64,000 nucleotides of DNA from DASVWZ01 sp963708575 (GTDB taxonomy: Bacteria > Acidobacteriota > Terriglobia > Terriglobales > Acidobacteriaceae). The notes under the pieces were generated by a model that searched no databases, had not been told where the DNA came from, and was given only the letters and a program-made list of their open reading frames with translations. The DNA is taken from assembly GCA_963708575.1 (NCBI GenBank), contig CAVPTB010000007.1:1612001-1676000 (forward strand), in the 5' to 3' direction. Position 1 is the stretch's first letter. Each line of letters begins with the position of its first letter. Of this stretch, positions 9,631 to 17,962 are shown piece by piece. Position numbers and translations under genes: made by a program.

Positions 9631-10155
9631 GTGACGGCCGCCGATTGGATCATTTTGGCAGTCATTGTACTGTCGGTGATTCACGCGGCCAGCGCCGGTT
9701 TCTTTCATGAGGCTTTTGGAATCGCTGGTCTGGTATGCGGCTATTTGTTAGCAGCCTGGCAGTATCACGCCTTGGCATGGCGATTCGCACCGTACTTGAA
9801 TTCCCCGTGGTTCGGCGACATTGCGGCGTTCCTCATTATTTTTATCGCGGTGATGGTGCTCGCGGGAATCATCGGCCGGATTGCACGCTGGGCAATGAAA
9901 GAAGCAGGACTAAGCTTTATTGACCGCCTGTTGGGCGGGACGCTCGGATTGCTCCGTGGTGGTCTCATGGTGGCGATCGTGCTCATGAGCATGGCGGCGT
10001 TTACCCCGACATCGAAGTGGCTGGAAGGTTCACAGATCGCACCGTATTTCCTGGTCGTGGGGCGGGCCGCTATTTGGGTGGCTCCCTCGGAACTAAGGGG
10101 TCGCTTTTATCAGGGCCTCGATTTGCTGAGACATCAGGAGCACCGGACGATGTAG
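9631..10155 (+). CDS. cvpA: CvpA family membrane protein
   Basis: 174-aa inner-membrane protein of the CvpA (colicin V production) family. It has four hydrophobic helices at about 4-22, 27-45, 63-83 and 103-122. The N-terminal helix pattern DWIILAVIVLSVIHAASAGFF and the segment RIARWAMKEAGLSFIDRLLGGTLGLLRG are typical. Its biochemical role is unsettled; in enterobacteria cvpA is co-transcribed with purine genes, so its place directly after purC fits. GTG start at 9631 follows GGAGAGCC. Confidence 0.87.
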   Translation: MTAADWIILAVIVLSVIHAASAGFFHEAFGIAGLVCGYLLAAWQYHALAWRFAPYLNSPWFGDIAAFLIIFIAVMVLAGIIGRIARWAMKEAGLSFIDRLLGGTLGLLRGGLMVAIVLMSMAAFTPTSKWLEGSQIAPYFLVVGRAAIWVAPSELRGRFYQGLDLLRHQEHRTM

Positions 10156-10251
10156 GGGATGGCTGTTCTGTTCTGTCCGCACCGGAAGCCGTCAAAAATC
10201 TAAGCAAGCGGCGAAAAGCACGGGAACGCTTTTCCAGGAAAGAGAGATGCC

Positions 10252-10530
10252 GTGAGAGATCAGCTAGAAGCCCTCGTCATGCAGATGTACAAAAGCAATA
10301 TTCTTTACTCCGAGGCAGTGAGAGAATTCAAGAAGCGATTCATTCTTACGGTTTTGCAGGAGAACAAAGGAAATCAGTGCCGGGCCGCCCGCCAGCTTGG
10401 CATGCACCGCAATACTCTGAGCCGCACCATATCGGAGCTAAAGATCGACGTCCGCCAGCTTCGCGCCGGGGTTCGACGGCCACCGCGAAGTGCAAGGCCT
10501 GCAGGCTACGAAAAGAAAGGTATTCGCTAA
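10252..10530 (+). CDS. Fis-family helix-turn-helix protein
   Basis: Small (92 aa) DNA-binding protein with a Fis-type helix-turn-helix. The segment FKKRFILTVLQENKGNQCRA followed by ARQLGMHRNTLSRTISELKI (residues ~25-66) matches the Fis/NtrC C-terminal module. It lacks the AAA+ and receiver domains of NtrC regulators, and the C-terminal ~25 residues are basic. GTG at 10252 follows GGAAAGAGAG. It sits 96 nt after cvpA in the same direction and may be cotranscribed. Role as nucleoid-associated or transcription factor is inferred. Confidence 0.82.
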   Translation: MRDQLEALVMQMYKSNILYSEAVREFKKRFILTVLQENKGNQCRAARQLGMHRNTLSRTISELKIDVRQLRAGVRRPPRSARPAGYEKKGIR

Positions 10531-10610
10531 GTTGGTTTGACGGCAGGAATCAGCTTCCTTGGCATAGTCAGCCGCGCCTGCTATCTCTGTAACTCGTCTG
10601 ATAATAAGAA

Positions 10611-10632
10611 AGGGGCAGCTTTCGCTGCCCCT
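10611..10632. terminator. Rho-independent terminator
   Basis: Perfect 9-bp stem (AGGGGCAGC/GCTGCCCCT) with a TTTC tetraloop, followed on the plus strand by CCTTTATTGTTTT. It lies between the convergent Fis-like gene and the TPR-like gene and probably serves both. Confidence 0.85.
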
Positions 10633-10664
10633 CCTTTATTGTTTTCTACCAAAGCAAACAGTAT

Positions 10665-11984
10665 CTACTGGCTTGGCTTGCGGTGAACCGGGGGCTTCTT
10701 CGTGACCGGAGCGGCCTTCGTCAACAAAGCACCCTTTTCCATCGTCATAACAAACGGGCTCGGAACGTAAGAGTCCGGGGTTCCTTCGAAGTCCAGCGTA
10801 GAGCCTTCTTTGGGCATTAGCCGTGGCGGAATCGTTCCGCTCATATTCAGGACGATGTCAGCGCGCTTCTGGTCAATGTCATCCTGGCTGGCGGCAATTT
10901 CCAACTGTGTTGGGCTGGCTTTGATGACGACGCCCTCCATCTGGAGAGGAACGCCTTTAATCGCAGTCCAAACCTTGTCAGCATCGGGTTGAGCACCCGC
11001 AGACAGAACCAGCTCCCACTCGGCGAAGCTCATGTCTTTCGGAGTTTTGGTTTTTACCAGGTCGGCTGCTTGCTGGGCCGGGGTTGGCGGCACGTATTGC
11101 GTCACCGTGAATCCCGAGGGCGGCAGCGGATTGGTCTTGGCGGATGCTAAGACGTCAGTCCATCCCTGATCTGAACCGTGATACTTGGTGTACTGGCTTT
11201 TGCCGTAGGACTCGATCTGAGCTTGACCAGGCGATCCGGCGGCAAGGTTCGCGGCACGGGCGATGAAGAACAGACCATCCACCGTGTTCGGTGGAGTCCC
11301 TGTCAAATCTGCCAAGGCCAGCGGATAGACGTTGCGGATATCGTTGGGATCGCCCTCGACCGCAGCTCTCAAGCTCTGTTGCGCCTGGGGAAAGTTCTTC
11401 GATTGCAGAGCCGAGATTCCCACGGCGCCGTTAAAGATTACGCTCAATTGCTTCTTCAGCTTGTCGAAGTCGGCGTCGGAAGTTCCGTCCGGCTTCGGCG
11501 CGGTCTTCAGCGCGTCCAAGCCTTTGGTGCCGTACTGGGCGGCATCGGCAAGGTTCTGCTGCGGATTCTGGTTGGCTTCGGCGGCGGCGCGCTTCACATA
11601 GGTCAGGAGCGCCAGCGCGCGCAAGTTGTTAGGATTGGCCTGGAGTAAACGTTGGGCGGCATCCATCATCTTGGCCTGGTTTTGGGTTTGCTGATAAGAG
11701 CCCATTAGCAGTTCCAAGGCATCTTCCTTCATGACGCTATTCGGGTACTGCGTCAGAAAGGCTTCGAGGCCGCTAATTTTCCCGTTGGGATCCTGCTGCT
11801 GTACGGCGTTGACGTACGCGTTGTACTCGGCGGGATCTTTGATTTCCTTCTTCTGTTGTGGCGGCTGCGCCGGCGCGCCGGCTGCGGGCTGCTGGGCGGC
11901 CGCTGGTTGCGACTGCGCGGCGGGCTGCTGGGCGGTCGCAATGCCAGCAGATGCGAGCACAATCGCCAATAGACTGTTCTTCAT
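10665..11984 (-). CDS. Exported TPR-like repeat protein
   Basis: 439-aa exported protein of unknown function. It starts with a signal peptide (MKNSLLAIVLASAGIATAQ), then a Pro/Gln/Ala-rich linker (~20-50), then helical repeats resembling TPRs (~55-250: FLTQYPNSVMKEDALELLMGS, AAQRLLQANPNNLRALALL, SLRAAVEGDPNDIRNVYPLALA). A distinct C-terminal domain (~310-425) contains a likely beta sandwich (MEGVVIKASPTQLEIAAS). ATG at 11984 is preferred over TTG at 11990 because AAGGAG is correctly spaced from the ATG. The repeats suggest protein-protein binding in the periplasm. Confidence 0.82.
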   Translation of the reverse strand: MKNSLLAIVLASAGIATAQQPAAQSQPAAAQQPAAGAPAQPPQQKKEIKDPAEYNAYVNAVQQQDPNGKISGLEAFLTQYPNSVMKEDALELLMGSYQQTQNQAKMMDAAQRLLQANPNNLRALALLTYVKRAAAEANQNPQQNLADAAQYGTKGLDALKTAPKPDGTSDADFDKLKKQLSVIFNGAVGISALQSKNFPQAQQSLRAAVEGDPNDIRNVYPLALADLTGTPPNTVDGLFFIARAANLAAGSPGQAQIESYGKSQYTKYHGSDQGWTDVLASAKTNPLPPSGFTVTQYVPPTPAQQAADLVKTKTPKDMSFAEWELVLSAGAQPDADKVWTAIKGVPLQMEGVVIKASPTQLEIAASQDDIDQKRADIVLNMSGTIPPRLMPKEGSTLDFEGTPDSYVPSPFVMTMEKGALLTKAAPVTKKPPVHRKPSQ

Positions 11985-12281
11985 TTTCAAAAGGCTCCTT
12001 AAATCTCAGGATCGCATTTATAGGAAATCAACGACATCGTGCCCCCGGGTGTATCTGACCGGGTGCCTCGGCCCACGGGCTCTTATGTAACCCATGCGAA
12101 AGGCCCGGAAACCCCTCATACCGTCCATAACATCCTTCGCAAGGCAGTGTTCCGGTGAGCCGGATTATAAGTATGTACCTCGACGAAGGCAAGTTGCTTT
12201 CACAGGAGCGGCTTCGCTGCTGGTAAGATGCCGACCGAAGCTAAGCGGTGGTTTCGATTTGGGACAGGAGAGCGAATACCT

Positions 12282-13010
12282 ATGGGTTCGGAAGAGCGGC
12301 CTCTGATGGGACAAGTATCGGTCGTGACGGGTGCGGGACGAGGGATCGGTGCGGCGATCGCAATGAAGTTGGCAGGAATGGGTGCGAGCGTCGTATTGTG
12401 CGGGCGTGCCCGTGCACCGTTGGCCGCGGTCGCGGCCAGCATCGGAGCGTCAGGAGGCAAGGCCGAGATCGTCGAGTGTGACGTCACAAACCTCAAATCC
12501 GTAGAGGCGGCAGCGAGTCTGGTGCAGGCGCAGTTTGGCCGGGTCGACATTCTGGTCAACAACGCCGGCGTAGGCAGCTTTGGAGCGCCGCTGCATGAAA
12601 TGTCTTACGAAGCGTGGGACACGGTGCTAAACACAAATTTACGCGGAGTGTTTTACTGCATTCGCAGCTTCGCGCCGATGATGATTCGTACCGCCGGCGG
12701 ACACATCATCAATATCTCTTCGCTGGCCGGGAAGAATCCTCTACCGAACGGCGCGGCGTACGCCGCGTCCAAGTGGGGATTGAATGGTCTCACTTACTCA
12801 GTAGCGGAAGAACTGCGAGGTCACGGGATTCGCGTCGCCGTGGTCTGTCCGGGATCTGTAGCTACGGAATTTGGGGGTTCTCGCAGCGGAAGAGATATCG
12901 CTAAGATGCTGCAGCCGGAAGATGTCGCTCATGCGGTCGCGATGATTGTGTCGCAGGCACCACAATCCTTCGCCAGCGAGATTCTTTTGCGTCCGGCGCA
13001 AAAACCGTAG
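12282..13010 (+). CDS. SDR family NAD(P)-dependent oxidoreductase
   Basis: Short-chain dehydrogenase/reductase of the classical FabG-like type, about 242 aa. The cofactor loop GAGRGIG, the NNAG motif (VDILVNNAGVGSFG), the catalytic serine in INISSLAGK and the YAASK catalytic pair are all present. Ending in an ordinary substrate loop, it gives no direct clue to the substrate; 3-oxoacyl-ACP reductase or a sugar/alcohol dehydrogenase are both possible. ATG at 12282 is 11 nt after AGGAG; an earlier in-frame ATG at 12228 has a weak ribosome site and would add 18 unconserved residues. Confidence 0.9.
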   Translation: MGSEERPLMGQVSVVTGAGRGIGAAIAMKLAGMGASVVLCGRARAPLAAVAASIGASGGKAEIVECDVTNLKSVEAAASLVQAQFGRVDILVNNAGVGSFGAPLHEMSYEAWDTVLNTNLRGVFYCIRSFAPMMIRTAGGHIINISSLAGKNPLPNGAAYAASKWGLNGLTYSVAEELRGHGIRVAVVCPGSVATEFGGSRSGRDIAKMLQPEDVAHAVAMIVSQAPQSFASEILLRPAQKP

Positions 13011-13031
13011 CTCACAGCAATCGAGAGCGAT

Positions 13032-13457
13032 CTATTTCTTGAAAAGGTTTTCGAAGGCCTGACGAGCGTCCATGGGCTTAACAGCCGCCGGCGTCGAAGT
13101 TTCTTTTTCGAGTCGAACCCGCATGGAATAGAGAGTGCACTCATTCCGTTCATCTTTTCGGGGAACGCGTACCGGGATTGGTTGGGAACACTCGAAATGC
13201 TTCGAGGTATCGAAATAAGTGCATTGGCGGCAGGAATGCAATTCGAAGCCGCACTTCGGACATTTTGTAGCCGGGTCGACCCCAGATGCCAGTAGCGCGC
13301 CGCATTGCGAGCAGCGCGAGACGGCGAGAGTACCCGGCATTTGCAAGGGCCGAGGGCCAAATGTATCTTTCTTGACTGGCTTTTCGGACGATTGTTTTTG
13401 CCGCTCTTCGCCGCCGCTGTCCTGGTAGCCGCGTTGTTTGTACTTGCGGTCTGACAC
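13032..13457 (-). CDS. Zinc-ribbon hypothetical protein
   Basis: 141-aa soluble protein with cysteine pairs CSQC, CPKC and CRQC between residues ~47 and ~80, then single cysteines in HFECSQ and NECTLY, which would form zinc-ribbon sites. The N-terminus is charged and disordered; the C-terminus ends in MDARQAFENLFKK, a short helix. GTG at 13457 is chosen because GGGGAGG lies 5-6 nt upstream; the longer open frame to 13586 is probably untranslated. It converges on the SDR gene with 21 nt between stops. Function unknown; a nucleic-acid or protein adaptor is possible. Confidence 0.78.
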   Translation of the reverse strand: MSDRKYKQRGYQDSGGEERQKQSSEKPVKKDTFGPRPLQMPGTLAVSRCSQCGALLASGVDPATKCPKCGFELHSCRQCTYFDTSKHFECSQPIPVRVPRKDERNECTLYSMRVRLEKETSTPAAVKPMDARQAFENLFKK

Positions 13458-13747
13458 AGATGCCTCCCCGAGGGAACACTCATTGTCTCTCTTGGCGGGG
13501 AAGCGTACAACGGCCCCCGCAAAAAAGTAAAATCCACTGGTACCTCCTTTCCCCCAGGCTTGAGCGTTTTTGCTTTCGCCGATCATTACCCCTGGCGTCG
13601 ATCCAGCAATCTAAGGTTTCCAGTTCGACATCAGCAAAGAGCCCTGAAAATGCGGGTCCCGCGCACTGTCGAGCGACCGCGAATTGTAATTCGCCATAGC
13701 GGGTGCTACCATCCGATTAGTCGACAAGAGTATGGGAGGAGATGCTT

Positions 13748-14062
13748 ATGGCAGACAGAGACGGAAACAGCTTTCTGTGGTTTCTTGCCGGGCTGGGTAT
13801 TGGCGCTATCGCCGGAGTTCTTTATGCGCCGCGGTCCGGAGAAGAGACTCGGGAAGCCCTGCGTTCCAAAGCTGAAGAAGGCACCGAATATGTTCGTGAT
13901 CGTGCCAAGCAGGCACGCGAGCAGGCGGCTCAATGGGCGGATGTTGGCCGCGATGTAGTAACCAAGCAAAAGGAGCAGTTTCGTTCGGCATATGAAGCGG
14001 GAAGACAGGCATATCAGGAAGCGACCAAGCCTGAGACACCGACTCCCGCGAATCAACAGTAG
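13748..14062 (+). CDS. YtxH-domain small membrane protein
   Basis: 104-aa protein with an N-terminal transmembrane helix (FLWFLAGLGIGAIAGVLYAP) followed by the typical YtxH continuation RSGEETREALRSKAEEG and a charged helical tail. YtxH proteins are linked to general stress responses; their biochemical role is not known. ATG at 13748 is chosen over ATG at 13742 because the GGGAGGA ribosome site leaves 8 nt to the former and only 2 nt to the latter. It is followed 36 nt later by another small single-helix membrane protein, and the two are probably co-expressed. Confidence 0.85.
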   Translation: MADRDGNSFLWFLAGLGIGAIAGVLYAPRSGEETREALRSKAEEGTEYVRDRAKQAREQAAQWADVGRDVVTKQKEQFRSAYEAGRQAYQEATKPETPTPANQQ

Positions 14063-14098
14063 ATATTGAACTCTCCGCCAATGAGCGGGGTTAGTGAA

Positions 14099-14608
14099 AT
14101 GGAAAATTCAAACCTTCTCATCCTGTTTATCGCTCTCACGGCAGTTGCCGTGGTCATTCAGGCCGGCATGCTGATTGGCATGTACTTGGCGATGCGCAAG
14201 AGCACCGCGCGTCTGGAAGCTTTGGCCGACGAAGTCAAGACCAAGGTCTTACCGACAGCCGAGCTGACACATTCCATGTTGTCGGAGTTGAGGCCTGAAA
14301 TTCAGAGCATCGTAGGTAACGTGAATGATGCTTCTAGCCTGGTGCGCGCCCAGATGCAACGGGTTGACGCGGTGCTTAACGACCTTCTGGATCGCACGCG
14401 CCTGCAGGTGATTCGAGCCGATGAACTCCTGACCCGCACCATCGATCGCGTGGAAAACACCACCGAAATCGTTCACAAGACAGTGGTGTCGCCTGTCCGA
14501 CAGATCTCCGGAATCGTCCAAGGCGTCACGACTGGACTGGAATTCCTCATGGGCGGAAAGCGCCGCCGGGACGCCTCGGGCGTTCAACAGGACGAGATGT
14601 TCATCTAA
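14099..14608 (+). CDS. DUF948-like single-pass membrane protein
   Basis: 169-aa protein with one N-terminal transmembrane helix (NLLILFIALTAVAVVIQAGM) and a long helical, coiled-coil-like cytoplasmic or periplasmic domain (~30-145) spaced like DUF948/methyl-accepting-type helices. The C-terminal GGKRRRDASGVQQDEMF is basic and flexible. Start choice: ATG at 14099 with a weak GCGGGG upstream; ATG at 14081 and TTG at 14066 are alternatives. The neighbouring YtxH gene suggests a joint envelope-stress role, which is inference. Confidence 0.78.
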   Translation: MENSNLLILFIALTAVAVVIQAGMLIGMYLAMRKSTARLEALADEVKTKVLPTAELTHSMLSELRPEIQSIVGNVNDASSLVRAQMQRVDAVLNDLLDRTRLQVIRADELLTRTIDRVENTTEIVHKTVVSPVRQISGIVQGVTTGLEFLMGGKRRRDASGVQQDEMFI

Positions 14609-14629
14609 GCCCGATCTAAGAACAGCAAG

Positions 14630-14657
14630 AAAGGCAGCGCTTCGAAGCGCTGCCTTT
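14630..14657 (+). terminator. Rho-independent terminator
   Basis: Perfect 11-bp stem (AAAGGCAGCGC/GCGCTGCCTTT) with loop TTCGAA, followed by TTTATT. It ends the ytxH/DUF948-like unit and also faces the end of the convergent gene at 14687. Confidence 0.88.
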
Positions 14658-14686
14658 TTTATTACGATTGTCCCCGGAAGTACAAA

Positions 14687-15439
14687 CTACCGCGTGCGCA
14701 CCACGATTTGTGTTCCGCTATCCAGCTTGACGTTGTGCTTTTGGCTGGTGAGCACAGAATCTCCGCTGCTCCCCGCACTGAGGGTTACACCCGACATTCC
14801 AATCACTCCTTGACTGTTGGGAGTGAGTTGGCCGTTCACGGTATCGGGAATCCCATCTGTAGGGCCATTCCCATTACCACGCGGATTTCCCGGAGCACCG
14901 GACGGAGGGTTGCCGATTCCACCCTGCGGCGTACCACCCATACGTGAGCCTGGCCCGCCCGCCATGGGAGGATTCGAACCCGGCCCTCCCATGGCGTTCT
15001 GATTTTGTCCGAAGTTGCTTGTCTCGGGTTTTCCGATCGCCTGGATGGTTCCACTCAAGGGCACTTCCGTGTTGTTGGGCATCACCATCTTGTCGAAGAC
15101 GATGCCGAGCGTTGATGGAGTGTCTTTATCGTGAGCCGTGGCCTCAGCCAGATGGCCAATCACCTTGGCGCCTCGCGGAGCGACGACTTGATCGCCCGCC
15201 ATGAGTTCGTCCATCATTTTGGCCTCGACTGGATCGCCAACCTTGGCCTTCTTCGCATCGATCGTCCTATCCAGTTCCAAACGGAGCTGAACGCCGGGAG
15301 CAAACTGCGTTTTAGTGTGGACCTGATCTGCGGGGCCGGGGGCCGAGCCCGTCCCACCGGACTGAGAGGGAGTTGTCTGTGCTGCAGCAACCCCAACCGC
15401 GAAAGCGAATGCGCAAACCGCTACTTGTACCTTGCTCAT
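14687..15439 (-). CDS. Exported glycine-rich hypothetical protein
   Basis: 250-aa exported protein. A signal peptide (VQVAVCAFAFAVGVAAAQ) precedes a folded domain (~45-135) with FAPGVQLRLELDRTIDAKKA and GDPVEAKMMDELMAGDQVVAPRG, a pattern seen in acidobacterial exported proteins resembling a TrbI/VirB10-like beta domain. A Gly/Pro/Asn-rich linker (~140-200) leads to a conserved tail ending DSGTQIVVRTR. No enzyme motif is visible. It has no partner in the same direction; function unknown. Confidence 0.75.
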   Translation of the reverse strand: MSKVQVAVCAFAFAVGVAAAQTTPSQSGGTGSAPGPADQVHTKTQFAPGVQLRLELDRTIDAKKAKVGDPVEAKMMDELMAGDQVVAPRGAKVIGHLAEATAHDKDTPSTLGIVFDKMVMPNNTEVPLSGTIQAIGKPETSNFGQNQNAMGGPGSNPPMAGGPGSRMGGTPQGGIGNPPSGAPGNPRGNGNGPTDGIPDTVNGQLTPNSQGVIGMSGVTLSAGSSGDSVLTSQKHNVKLDSGTQIVVRTR

Positions 15440-15518
15440 TTTGATTTCCCTTGGTATTCCAGAAGCGCGCCATCAGAAAAAGGTTTACCGCGAGGCAGAT
15501 TTTTTTGACCGACCCTTG

Positions 15519-16631
15519 TCAAGCGATCCAGCCGCCCCCTACAACCACATCTCCGTCATAAAATACGGCGGCCTGCCCTGGCGTGATCGCCCGTTGAGGC
15601 TCATCAAATGTGACGAGGATCTCATCGTCGCCCGATCGCTCGATCAATGCCGATGCACCCTCATGACGATGCCGGATCTTTACGGTGACACGCATGGAAT
15701 CGCTAAGATCTTCTACCGCAATCAGATTAATTCGTCGCGCTCGAAGACTCCTGGAGTACAGATCGTCCGAGCCTCCCACCACCACTTGACGCGAATCGCC
15801 CTTGATCTGGATCACGTACAAGGGAGATCCGGTCGCGACACCCAAACCCTTACGCTGCCCCACAGTGAAATTGTGAATACCGCCGTGTTCCCCGACGACT
15901 TGCCCGTCAGTTGTCACCAGTTCGCCCGACGTATCCGGAAGAGCGTCTCCCTTCTCGGCAAGATAGGCATCCAGAAAAGTCTTGTAGTCGCCGCCCGGCA
16001 CAAAGCAGATTTCCTGCGAATCGGGCTTCTCGGCTAGAGCTAGCGAATGGTGTCGAGCCAACTCCCGAACCTCAGGCTTCGTCATCTCCCCGAGCGGAAA
16101 GAGGGTTCGGCTAAGCTGCTCCTGCGTCAGGCCGAAGAGAAAATAGGTCTGGTCCTTGGCAGTGTCTGCCGGCCGCTTCAGCAGCCAGCGCTTCCGGTTC
16201 TCATCGAATGTGACTCGAGCATAATGACCGGTTGCAAGCGCGTCCGCCCCGATCTGCTGAGCGACGATCAACAGCTGGTCAAACTTGAGATGGTTGTTGC
16301 ACAGGCTGCACGGAATGGGAGTGCGCCCGGACAGGTACTCTTCAACGAAGGGACGAACCACTTCCTGCTCAAATCGCTCCTCGTGATTCACCACGTAGTA
16401 AGGGATACCCAGGGTCTCCGCCACGCGGCGGGCGTCATAGACGTCATCCAGGGAGCAGCAACGCCCTTGCACCGCCTCGGGCATGCCGGCGTGCCCCGAG
16501 AGGCGACGCTGGTTCCAGAGCTGCATGGTAAGTCCGATGACTTGGTGTCCATCCGCACGCAGCATGGCCGCTACGGTGGAAGAATCCACTCCTCCGGACA
16601 TGGCGACGGCAATGGTCCTAGACTCGAGCAC
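15519..16631 (-). CDS. mnmA: tRNA-specific 2-thiouridylase
   Basis: MnmA thiolates U34 of tRNA-Lys, -Glu and -Gln, using ATP and persulfide sulfur. The 370-aa protein shows the PP-loop SGGVDSS near residue 12, the conserved nucleophilic cysteine in PCSLCNN (C108 with C111 following), the GHYARV segment and the second catalytic cysteine in the SQEICFVP motif. The C-terminal beta-barrel domain is complete. GTG start at 16631 is preceded by GAGAGG. It lies 74 nt after a cysteine desulfurase gene in the same direction, which would supply the sulfur. Confidence 0.96.
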   Translation of the reverse strand: MLESRTIAVAMSGGVDSSTVAAMLRADGHQVIGLTMQLWNQRRLSGHAGMPEAVQGRCCSLDDVYDARRVAETLGIPYYVVNHEERFEQEVVRPFVEEYLSGRTPIPCSLCNNHLKFDQLLIVAQQIGADALATGHYARVTFDENRKRWLLKRPADTAKDQTYFLFGLTQEQLSRTLFPLGEMTKPEVRELARHHSLALAEKPDSQEICFVPGGDYKTFLDAYLAEKGDALPDTSGELVTTDGQVVGEHGGIHNFTVGQRKGLGVATGSPLYVIQIKGDSRQVVVGGSDDLYSRSLRARRINLIAVEDLSDSMRVTVKIRHRHEGASALIERSGDDEILVTFDEPQRAITPGQAAVFYDGDVVVGGGWIA

Positions 16632-16705
16632 GATAGGCCTCTCAATAGCATAGCATTCGGCATTCGTTCGAACGGTTGGGCAGAGGCCATTCTGGAGGTG
16701 TTGCG

Positions 16706-17878
16706 CTACGTGCTGAGTGCTGGCTTCTTTTTGCGGTAAACCGGGGAGATCTCGCGAAGATGCGCCACCGTCTTGGGGACCAAGTCCACCGCGAAGTCAA
16801 CCTCCTCTGGTGTGTTCTGCTTGCCCAGACTGAAGCGGATGCTGGCGCGGGCGCGATCCGGACGCAAACCCATCGCCGTGAGCACATGGGACGGCTCAAT
16901 TGCGCCCGAGGAACAGGCGGCTCCGGTCGAAACCGCCAGGCCTTTAAGATCCAACGCAATTACCAAAGCCTCGCCTTCGATGTAATCGAAATAGATGTTT
17001 GAAGTATTCGGAACTCGCGGAGTGCCTTCGCCGTTCACACCAGTGGACTCAACTTCGTTCAGGATCGAGCTCTCGAGACGATCCCGCATCTCAGCCATTA
17101 TCGCTACATTGCCGGCGTCGAGCGCTGTTTTCGCCATCTCGGCAGCCTTGCCAAGGCCCACGATTCCAGGAACATTCTCCGTACCGGCACGTCGCGAGCG
17201 TTCATGGCTGCCTCCGTGCAACATGGGCTGGAGTAGCGTCCCCTTCCGCACATAGAGGGCTCCGATCCCCTGAGCGGCATGAATCTTGTGGCCGGAGATA
17301 GAAAGCAGATCGCAACCGATCCGCTTTACATCGACTGGAATTTTGCCCGCTGCCTGCACGGCGTCGGTATGGAAGTACACGTCGGCTTCCGCCGCAATCC
17401 TGCCGAACTCTTCGACCGGTTGCAGAACCCCTGTCTCGTTGTTTGCAAAGATGATGCTGATCACTTTGGTATTCGGTTTGAGGGCCCGGCGAACGTCGTC
17501 GGGATCAACCAAACCTCGGCCATCGACGGGAACGTACGTCACTTCGCAGCCTGACAACTCCAGGTGTTTGCAGGTGTTCAACACCGCGTGGTGCTCGATC
17601 GCCGAGCTGATGATGTGATCAGCCGGACGGGCCAATCCGAAGAGCGCCAGATTATCGGACTCAGTGCCCCCGCTGGTAAAAACTATTTCGGAGGAGCGGC
17701 ACCCGAGCAGAGTGGCTACGCTCTCCCGCGAGCGCTCAACCGCCGCACGCGAGTCCTGCCCGTGATGATGGATAGAGGATGCATTTCCGAAGTGCTCGGA
17801 AAAGTAAGGCCGCATGGCCTCGAATACTTCGGGAAGCATGGGGGTGGTGGCGTTGTTGTCGAAATAAACACGGCGCAT
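16706..17878 (-). CDS. iscS: Cysteine desulfurase (IscS/NifS family)
   Basis: PLP enzyme that releases sulfur from cysteine as a protein-bound persulfide, 390 aa. It begins YFDNNATTPMLPEV, has the PLP-lysine in SGHKIHA near residue 205, and carries the active cysteine in the loop STGAACSSG near residue 327, placing it in the group I (IscS/NifS) class. The downstream mnmA suggests a dedicated tRNA-thiolation supply; a separate Fe-S scaffold gene lies 20 kb away at 38.0 kb. No isc regulator or hscAB genes are adjacent. Confidence 0.95.
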   Translation of the reverse strand: MRRVYFDNNATTPMLPEVFEAMRPYFSEHFGNASSIHHHGQDSRAAVERSRESVATLLGCRSSEIVFTSGGTESDNLALFGLARPADHIISSAIEHHAVLNTCKHLELSGCEVTYVPVDGRGLVDPDDVRRALKPNTKVISIIFANNETGVLQPVEEFGRIAAEADVYFHTDAVQAAGKIPVDVKRIGCDLLSISGHKIHAAQGIGALYVRKGTLLQPMLHGGSHERSRRAGTENVPGIVGLGKAAEMAKTALDAGNVAIMAEMRDRLESSILNEVESTGVNGEGTPRVPNTSNIYFDYIEGEALVIALDLKGLAVSTGAACSSGAIEPSHVLTAMGLRPDRARASIRFSLGKQNTPEEVDFAVDLVPKTVAHLREISPVYRKKKPALST

Positions 17879-17919
17879 GACTAGAAGTATTTTACGCCGT
17901 GACGGCTAAAAGACAGGCA

Positions 17920-17950
17920 AAAGGGGAGCCGCTTGAGGCAGCTCCCCTTT
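17920..17950 (-). terminator. Rho-independent terminator of the GloVer-repeat gene
   Basis: Perfect 10-bp stem (AAAGGGGAGC/GCTCCCCTTT) with an 11-nt loop. Read on the minus strand it is followed by TTTGCCTGTCTTTT. It lies directly after the stop of the 17963-19468 gene. Confidence 0.82.
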
Positions 17951-17962
17951 CGAGTGTTGAGC